Part shown: one piece after another, positions 18,021 to 23,439 of the stretch
How the letters are laid out: each line of letters starts with the position of its first letter
Numbering within the stretch: position 1 is the first letter of the stretch
Assembly (NCBI GenBank): GCA_964509545.1
Contig: CAZDXQ010000055.1
Coordinates: 1-23,439, forward strand
DNA: 23,439 nt
Direction: 5' to 3'
Source of the DNA: JADJWR01 sp964509545
GTDB taxonomy: Bacteria; Pseudomonadota; Gammaproteobacteria; Burkholderiales; Burkholderiaceae_F
Program-made: the position numbers and the translations under genes
Notes under the pieces: generated by a model
The model's database searches: none
What the model was told of the DNA's origin: nothing
Seen by the model: the letters and a program-made list of their open reading frames with translations, nothing else

Positions 18021-19259
18021 ATGCCGAAAATTCACGTGACGAAGGATCTGCCGCGCAGTAGCTTGGCCGGCGTAGTCGCGGAACGAAGAACCGGCACCGT
18101 CAGCACGGCAAGGCACCGAAACTGGGGGGCAACATGTCAGCGGTTGAAGAAGAACGCGCGCACGAGCCTGCAACCCCTTCGCAAGGCGACCCGCTGCCGT
18201 TGCACCCTATTGCGACCGGCAGCAACGCACGATCATGCGGCAATACGGCGTCGATACCGGTGCCAGGGCGCGCGTGTCCGCACTGTTGTCACGCCGCTCC
18301 TCGTTCTTCTCGGTCAAGGCATGGTTATCGGAACCGCGTGGGCGTCGAACCTCCAAGTCGCCAGGGAGGGCGTGGACAACATTTCTCGAGTTGAACGGTT
18401 ACCCGAAGTTCCCGTCTACGGCGATTACGTCCCCCGTTCCACGCTGCCCGTCATCGGCAAACCGATAGGCGGCCCGCCGCCGATGCCCGAACCCCTTGCG
18501 CCGGCCGAAGAGCCGAAGGGCAACAGGAACGAGACCGCCGATCCAGGGTCGAGCAACGACTCGAATCCCTGTCCCGCGTCGTCCGACCATCCGGTCATCC
18601 TCGCCACCGGAGAGAAGTGGAAGAGCGAGACCGACTTCGCCGCCGCCGGTCTTTACGGTCTTTCCCTGACGCGCACGTACCGCAGCGTCAACACCTACGG
18701 CCGCATGTTTGGCCCGACTTGGTCGGCCAACTACGAACTGCCGCGCCTGCAATACACAACCAGCAACTGCCTCTACCAGCCGGACACCGGCTGGTGCCTG
18801 CCACGAGAGGCATTTCTGACCCATCCGGACGGCACCCGCTACCGTTACGAGCCGCAACTGGCGACCGATCCGGCTGAGTATCGCGTCCGCGGCGCGGCGG
18901 CCACCGGCAGCCTGTACTACACGCCGACGCGCTGGAGGTTGACGCTGGAAAAGACCACGTACACCTTCTCGCGCACCGGCATCCTGGAGCGGCTGCAGAC
19001 CGACACCGGCACGCATCAGCTCACCTTCAGCTACAGCAGTGCCGATCCGACCAAGCTTCTGCGCGTGACCAACCGCGTCGGACAGAGCGTCTCCTTCACC
19101 TGGACTGGCGAACGGGTGACACGAGTCACCGACCCGGGCGGTAACGCCTGGCAATACGGCTACACGGCCGACCTGCGCCTGGCCAGCGTCACTCCGCCTG
19201 GAGCGGCTTCGCCCGAGCGTGTCTACCACTACGAGGACGCGGCGACGCCAAGTTGCTGA
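18021..19259 (+). CDS. Rhs/YD-repeat protein, N-terminal part before a frameshift
   Basis: The open frame has 412 residues. The real start is uncertain: residues 1-85 are Arg-rich and look non-coding, then TVVTPLLVLLGQGMVIGTAW-ASN (about 88-110) looks like a signal peptide with an AxA-type cleavage site. TTG 18210 in frame, or ATG 18235 in another frame (needing one more missing base), would place it at the N-terminus. A Pro-rich linker is followed by a DUF6531-type Rhs entry domain (ATGEKWKSETDFAAAGLYGL, then LTRTYRSVNTYGRMFGPTWS) and the first YD-type beta repeats. Homology runs straight to VYHYEDAATP at 19251 and continues in another frame at KLLTGVSINGVRQ. One base, probably a C in ACGCCAAG, seems to be missing. 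The 17927-18020 gap shows no terminator or promoter I would defend. Confidence 0.75.
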   Translation: MPKIHVTKDLPRSSLAGVVAERRTGTVSTARHRNWGATCQRLKKNARTSLQPLRKATRCRCTLLRPAATHDHAAIRRRYRCQGARVRTVVTPLLVLLGQGMVIGTAWASNLQVAREGVDNISRVERLPEVPVYGDYVPRSTLPVIGKPIGGPPPMPEPLAPAEEPKGNRNETADPGSSNDSNPCPASSDHPVILATGEKWKSETDFAAAGLYGLSLTRTYRSVNTYGRMFGPTWSANYELPRLQYTTSNCLYQPDTGWCLPREAFLTHPDGTRYRYEPQLATDPAEYRVRGAAATGSLYYTPTRWRLTLEKTTYTFSRTGILERLQTDTGTHQLTFSYSSADPTKLLRVTNRVGQSVSFTWTGERVTRVTDPGGNAWQYGYTADLRLASVTPPGAASPERVYHYEDAATPSC

Positions 19260-22200
19260 CCGGCGTCTCGATCAACGGGGTGCGCCAGACCCGATACAGC
19301 TACCACGCCGACAAGCGCGTCGCCGAAAGCGGCCTGGCCACCGGCGAGGAGAAGGACAGTTTCGTTTACGGCAGCAATGCCGCCGGCGAGCGCACCACCA
19401 CACTGACCAACGCCCGCGGTCTTCCCACCACTTACACCTTCACGCAAGTCCAAGGCGCGTGGCGGATCAGGACCGCCTCGCGCGCGGCGCTGGAGACCTG
19501 CGGCGCGACCAGCGCATTCACCGCCTACGACGGCAACGGCTGGGTCGCGTACACCGTCGACTGGCGCGGCAACAGGACCGACTACCAGTACGGCGCCGCC
19601 GGCAAGCTGCTGCGCGTGGCCACCGCCGCCGGCACGCCGGCGCAGTCCAGCCGCGAGCACACCTGGCAGGGCCTGGACATCGTGCGCACCGTGCTGCGCG
19701 GCGCCAACGGCGCCGCCATCGCCGAAACCACCTATGCCTTCTACCCTATCGGCGCGGGGCTGAACACCGGCCGGCTGCAGCGCGAAACGCACACCGACCT
19801 GAAGACGGGCGGTTCGCGCAGCATCGACTACGGCTATAACTTCCACGCCAACTACGCGCTGGCCACGGTGGCCGTCACGCGCAACCTGCCGAGCGGGCCG
19901 GCGACCACCACCCTGGCGTACGACACGGTCGGCAACCTCGTGTCGGTGACCAACGCGCTGGGCCATCAGCAGCGCTGGTCGCTGCACAATGGTCTGGGTC
20001 TGCCGGGGCGGATGATCGACGCCAACGGCACGACCACCGACTACGCCTACGACGCCAAGGGCAACCTGCTCAGCGCTACGCTGTACCTACCGGCCGGCGC
20101 GCGCACGACGACCTTCGCCTGGAATGCCGAACGCCAGCTCACCGAAGCGGCCTACGCGAACGGACGCGTCGAGCGCTACCGTTTCGACGCCGGCGGCCGG
20201 CTCGAGGGCGTTGGCAATACGGCAGGTCAGTTCATCGACCTTCCGCTGAACCTGGCGGCCAACCAACTCGAGCGACGCTCGGCGCGACATGTCCCGATAC
20301 TGAGCGGCGGCACGATCGGCGCCGCCGACGGCGGCCAGTTCAGCGCCCGCACCGATTACGACAAGCTGCGCCGCCCCTGGCGGCAGTCGGGCAACGCCGG
20401 CCAGCTGCTGAGCCACGCGTACGACGGCAACGGCAACCTGACCGCGCGCGCCGACGCCGCCGGCCGCAGCACGCGCTACGAGTACGACGCGCAGGATCGT
20501 CTCTTCCGGATCACCGCGCCCGACGGCGGCATCACGCTGATGAACTACGACGCCGAAGGCCGCCTTGCCTCGGTCGTCGACCCGCGCGGCCTGCGCACCA
20601 GCTACGAGTACAACGGCTTCGGCCAGCGCACTCGACAGATCAGCCCCGATAGCGGCGTCACCAGTTACGCCTACGACACCTGGGGCCGACTGGGAAGCGA
20701 AGTTCGCAGCGACGGTGTGACGGTGAGCTACACGTGGGACGCGCTCGACCGGCTGACCTCGCGCAGCGCCGGCGGCGTGACCGAGACCTTCACCTACGAC
20801 GAAGGCACGAATGGCAAAGGGCGGCTGACGCGGATCAATGACGCCAGCGGGCAGAGCACCTTCGCCTACGATGCCGCCGGCAACCTCGTGCAGCAGTTCA
20901 ACAGCATCGCCGGCGCCGGCTACACAACCAGTTGGAGCTACGACGTCGCCGGCCGGCTCACCGGCATGACGCATCCCACCGGGTTGCAGCTTGCCTACGG
21001 CTACGACGGCGCCGGGCGGCTGGCCTGGATCTCGGCCTATCTGAACGGGCAGCGGACCACACTGGTCGACGCGATGCTGTACCAGCCCGCCACTGACCGT
21101 CGCTACGCTTGGCGCTGGGGCAACGGCCGCGTGCGGCTGGTGACACTGGATGCCGACGGGCGCACCGCGCAGCTTGCCAGCCCCGGCGTGCATGGTCTCG
21201 CCTACGGGTACTTCAACACGGACACGATCGCCTCGCTGACCGATGCCGTGTATCCGGCGCTGAACGCCAGCTTCGGCTACGACGCCAACGACCGGCTGCA
21301 GACGGTGGCCCGCAGCGGCGATGGGCAAAGCTTCGGCTGGGACGTCGCGGACAACCGCACCAGCCACACACGCGCCGGCGCCGCCGCCACCTACACGCTG
21401 GCCGCCGGCAGCAACCGGCTCGCTGCGGTGGGCGGCGCGCAGTGGCGCAGCTTCGGCTATGACACGGTCGGCAACGTCGCCAGCGAAAGCCGCTTCGACG
21501 GTAGTCGTGGCTACGGCTACGATCCGTTCAACCGCCTGGCGACCGCCGCGATCAACGGAGCGGTTGTGGGAGGCTACCTGAACAATGCGCTGAACCAGCG
21601 CGCCTCCAAGAGCACGGCCGCGGGCGTGACGCGCTTCGTCTACGGGCCGGGCGGCGAGGTGCTGGCCGAACTCGGGCCGACCGCCACCAGCTACGTGTGG
21701 CTCGGCGGCGAGCTGCTCGGCATCGTGCGCGGCGGCCAGTTCTACGCCAGCCACAACGATCACGTGGGGCGGCCGGAAGTGCTGACCAACGCCGGCGGAA
21801 CGACGGTGTGGCGGGCTGAGAACGCCGCCTTCGACCGCAGAGTCGTGCTCGATGCGATCGGCGGGATGAACGTGGGATTCCCCGGGCAGTACTTCGATGC
21901 CGAGACGGGGCTCTGGTACAACTGGCACCGGTACTACGACAGCCAGATCGGAAGGTATCTGCAGGCCGATCCCATTGGCCTGCGTGGCGGACTCAATCTC
22001 TACGCATATGTGGGCGGGAATCCGCTGGGCAAGGTTGATCCTCACGGACTGCAGGGCATTCCGGGGATGTGCATTGCCATAGGCGTCAACCTTGCCAGCC
22101 AGCTTCTATCAAACGGTTTCGATTGGCGCCGAATTGATCTCGGTGAGGTCGTCGTCGCTGGGGTAACCGGATTCTTCCTGCCAGGCGCGATTTCAGCCGT

Positions 22201-22429
22201 TCGCGAGGTAGCGACGACAGGGTCAACAGCAGCGCTAAGCGCTGCCGGAGCAGGTATCGCAACGCGCGGAGTCTCGTCTCTGATCGGCGGCAGCAGTGGT
22301 CCGTATCCCACTGCCAAACTTGGAGACTTGTTCCCCGGGACGACGAACACCTCCGGCGCATGCGCGAAGCTCGTCGATCGGAGTGGACCTTATCCAACTG
22401 GTCCAGGCATTTTCTGTGGTGGGGGCTGA
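19253..22429 (+). CDS. Rhs/YD-repeat protein, C-terminal part with variable tip
   Basis: The second frame of the same gene, 1058 residues. About 900 residues are YD/Rhs repeats (for example YDAQDRLFRITAPDGGITLM, YDAAGNLVQQFN, YDPFNRLATA), forming a beta-cocoon shell. The Rhs core end is complete: GQYFDAETGLWYNWHRYYD, GRYLQADPIGLRGGLNLYAY and NPLGKVDPHGL (to about residue 933), the conserved PxxxxDPxGL-type boundary where the shell is self-cleaved in studied Rhs proteins. The remaining roughly 125 residues are a variable tip with hydrophobic stretches (VVVAGVTGFFLPGAI, AALSAAGAGIATRGV) and a repeated SGPYPT near the end. The tip is less GC-rich (31 of 60 in 22081-22140, against 41 of 60 in the core at 20581-20640). 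I do not recognise the tip; a toxin is possible. Confidence 0.85.
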   Translation: MLTGVSINGVRQTRYSYHADKRVAESGLATGEEKDSFVYGSNAAGERTTTLTNARGLPTTYTFTQVQGAWRIRTASRAALETCGATSAFTAYDGNGWVAYTVDWRGNRTDYQYGAAGKLLRVATAAGTPAQSSREHTWQGLDIVRTVLRGANGAAIAETTYAFYPIGAGLNTGRLQRETHTDLKTGGSRSIDYGYNFHANYALATVAVTRNLPSGPATTTLAYDTVGNLVSVTNALGHQQRWSLHNGLGLPGRMIDANGTTTDYAYDAKGNLLSATLYLPAGARTTTFAWNAERQLTEAAYANGRVERYRFDAGGRLEGVGNTAGQFIDLPLNLAANQLERRSARHVPILSGGTIGAADGGQFSARTDYDKLRRPWRQSGNAGQLLSHAYDGNGNLTARADAAGRSTRYEYDAQDRLFRITAPDGGITLMNYDAEGRLASVVDPRGLRTSYEYNGFGQRTRQISPDSGVTSYAYDTWGRLGSEVRSDGVTVSYTWDALDRLTSRSAGGVTETFTYDEGTNGKGRLTRINDASGQSTFAYDAAGNLVQQFNSIAGAGYTTSWSYDVAGRLTGMTHPTGLQLAYGYDGAGRLAWISAYLNGQRTTLVDAMLYQPATDRRYAWRWGNGRVRLVTLDADGRTAQLASPGVHGLAYGYFNTDTIASLTDAVYPALNASFGYDANDRLQTVARSGDGQSFGWDVADNRTSHTRAGAAATYTLAAGSNRLAAVGGAQWRSFGYDTVGNVASESRFDGSRGYGYDPFNRLATAAINGAVVGGYLNNALNQRASKSTAAGVTRFVYGPGGEVLAELGPTATSYVWLGGELLGIVRGGQFYASHNDHVGRPEVLTNAGGTTVWRAENAAFDRRVVLDAIGGMNVGFPGQYFDAETGLWYNWHRYYDSQIGRYLQADPIGLRGGLNLYAYVGGNPLGKVDPHGLQGIPGMCIAIGVNLASQLLSNGFDWRRIDLGEVVVAGVTGFFLPGAISAVREVATTGSTAALSAAGAGIATRGVSSLIGGSSGPYPTAKLGDLFPGTTNTSGACAKLVDRSGPYPTGPGIFCGGG
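21725..22052 (+). repeat. Rhs core-end repeat, copy 1 (inside the main gene)
   Basis: About 328 bp align without gaps, at a constant offset of 1052, with 22777-23104. A stretch of 38 bp is identical (21968-22005 against 23020-23057). Similarity stops at the DPxGL boundary, after which the two tips are unrelated. Confidence 0.85.
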
Positions 22430-22433
22430 CGCC

Positions 22434-22754
22434 ATGCAAGCCTCCAATTGGGAACGGATGAGGCTTGTCGCGCTGATCTTGGCGGGCGCCGCGATCGGGC
22501 TGAGCGTGTTCGATTCGATGAATGTGGGATTCCTCAAGATGGTGGCTGGGGGCTGCCTTGGCGCTGCGGTTGAGTTGCTGTTTCATCTTGACCGAAGGCC
22601 TGGCGGTCGGCTGCGGGTTGCGCTCGGCTGCGGGGGGCTCGTCTTTGGGGCTTTATGGTTGGCTTGGGTCGACACGCCTGGCACGTCCCTGATATCGCTG
22701 CTAGTCGCACTCGCTGCCGCTGCGGCGATTGCTTGGGGCGTTCTGCGGATCTGA
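22434..22754 (+). CDS. Small membrane protein, candidate immunity protein for the Rhs tip
   Basis: A 106-residue protein with about four hydrophobic segments: LVALILAGAAIGLSVF (about 11-26), the region around FLKMVAGGCLGAAVELL (33-49), VALGCGGLVFGALWLAWV (62-79) and LISLLVALAAAAAIAWGVL (86-104). It is therefore an inner-membrane protein. The ATG at 22434 lies four bases after the Rhs stop, with GTGGGGG just upstream as a ribosome-binding site, so it is probably co-translated with the Rhs tip. In polymorphic toxin loci the gene directly after the variable tip normally encodes the matching immunity protein, and a membrane immunity protein would suit a membrane-active tip. That is inference; I recognise no family. 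Confidence 0.65.
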   Translation: MQASNWERMRLVALILAGAAIGLSVFDSMNVGFLKMVAGGCLGAAVELLFHLDRRPGGRLRVALGCGGLVFGALWLAWVDTPGTSLISLLVALAAAAAIAWGVLRI

Positions 22755-22755
22755 C

Positions 22756-23409
22756 GTGGCTAACGGCGGAAGGACTGTGCGCAGCGGCCAGTTCTACGCC
22801 AGCCACAACGATCATCTGGGGCGGCCGGAGGTGCTGACCAACGCGAGCGGTGCGACCGTGTGGCGGGCCGAGAATGCGGCGTTCGATCGGCGGGTCGTGC
22901 TCGATGCGATCGGCGGGCTGAACCTTGGTTTTCCGGGGCAGTACTTCGATGCGGAGACGGGGCTCTGGTACAACTGGCACCGGTACTACGACGGCCAGAT
23001 CGGGCGCTATGTCCAAGCTGATCCCATTGGCCTGCGTGGCGGACTCAATCTCTACGCGTACACGGATGGAAATCCGCTCAGTCGAACCGACCCGTTGGGG
23101 CTATGGGCGGTCAATCTCGATTTCTTCGCAGGGTTGGGATTTGGTTTGTCGTTCGGTTATGACCCCAACACCTGCCAGCCGTTCGTGGCTGCTCGTGGAG
23201 GGATCGGGTACAGCTTCGGCGCCACCTTCGGTCCGAGGCAGGGACGACCTGGCGTGCCTTCGCCGGCGGGTAATGGCGGTGGCTTTACGTTGGGCGTGTA
23301 TGCGGAAGGTGGCGGCTCAGTAGGCGTTGGCGGAGTCGGTGTTGGCGGCAACATCAAGACCGGTTTCGGGCGTGACTATGGGTCGGGGCGATGTCCCGCG
23401 GATTGTTGA
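22756..23409 (+). CDS. Orphan Rhs core end joined to a different glycine-rich tip
   Basis: About 217 residues. The first 115 (SGQFYASHNDHLGRPEVL, then GQYFDAETGLWYNWHRYYD, DPIGLRGGLNLYAYT and DPLGL) repeat the end of the main Rhs core almost residue for residue. After DPLGL the tip differs: WAVNLDFFAGLGFGLSFGYD, a Gly-rich stretch and GVGGNIKTGFGRDYGSG. The tip is clearly lower in GC (29 of 60 in 23101-23160). GTG 22756 is one base after the previous stop; GTG 22777 is the other candidate, and neither has a strong ribosome-binding site. The module may be silent and used only as a recombination donor. The tip's function is unknown; no immunity gene is visible before the window ends. Confidence 0.7.
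   Translation: MANGGRTVRSGQFYASHNDHLGRPEVLTNASGATVWRAENAAFDRRVVLDAIGGLNLGFPGQYFDAETGLWYNWHRYYDGQIGRYVQADPIGLRGGLNLYAYTDGNPLSRTDPLGLWAVNLDFFAGLGFGLSFGYDPNTCQPFVAARGGIGYSFGATFGPRQGRPGVPSPAGNGGGFTLGVYAEGGGSVGVGGVGVGGNIKTGFGRDYGSGRCPADC
22777..23104 (+). repeat. Rhs core-end repeat, copy 2 (orphan)
   Basis: Gap-free direct repeat of 21725-22052 at an offset of 1052 bp. Recombination between the copies would delete the first tip and the membrane gene and attach the Gly-rich tip to the main Rhs shell, in frame at DPxGL. Confidence 0.85.
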
Positions 23410-23439
23410 ACTGGTGAGCTGAGGTGGCGGCTCCTTCGA

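Noticed and set aside
18134..18394. 86-codon open frame from ATG 18134 before the Rhs signal peptide
   Set aside because: It follows a G-run that could serve as a ribosome-binding site, but the product is low complexity and overlaps the Rhs signal-peptide region in another frame.
20087..22045. Minus-strand open frame of 652 codons opposite the Rhs gene
   Set aside because: Repetitive because the Rhs repeats are; no independent protein signature.

Overview
The window is a GC-rich stretch of a betaproteobacterial chromosome. A Rhodocyclales- or Burkholderiales-like aromatic degrader is the best guess, from gene content and codon use; the genus cannot be read from the sequence. The centre carries most of a benzoyl-CoA (box) pathway for aerobic benzoate breakdown. 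The left end holds central-metabolism genes and the right end an Rhs/YD-repeat locus.

Left region (1-6652): the 3' end of a class II fructose-bisphosphate aldolase, a two-domain HTD2/mesaconyl-C4-CoA-hydratase-like protein, a likely intrinsic terminator, pyruvate phosphate dikinase, a small double zinc-ribbon protein, a short-repeat patch and AMP nucleosidase. A convergent, badly frameshifted remnant follows on the minus strand (6646-7190), with a DUF4863-like start and a hemerythrin-like end.

Box region (7190-17926): boxR encodes an XRE helix-turn-helix fused to a shikimate-kinase-like domain. It is followed by boxC, boxB and boxA. Then come a tightly overlapping crotonase, a 3-hydroxyacyl-CoA dehydrogenase and a second crotonase, and after a 157 bp gap a MaoC hydratase overlapping a 3-oxoadipyl-CoA thiolase. 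Together they would take benzoyl-CoA through the 2,3-epoxide and ring cleavage to dehydroadipyl-CoA, then to succinyl-CoA and acetyl-CoA. The semialdehyde dehydrogenase (BoxD), benzoate-CoA ligase and a transporter are not in the window. A strong sigma-70-type promoter precedes boxC. Three ATGCA boxes spaced exactly 32 bp apart surround it, which looks like a BoxR operator.

Right region (18021-23439): a secreted Rhs/YD-repeat protein, split by one frameshift, ends in a lower-GC variable tip. A small four-helix membrane protein follows 4 bp downstream. After it comes an orphan copy of the Rhs core end (about 328 bp, gap-free repeat) joined to a different low-GC, glycine-rich tip. This is the layout of a polymorphic-toxin tip-exchange locus.

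The second crotonase, the thiolase and the Rhs gene are each broken by a frameshift consistent with one missing base. They may be assembly indels rather than true pseudogenes, so apparent losses of function should be read with care.
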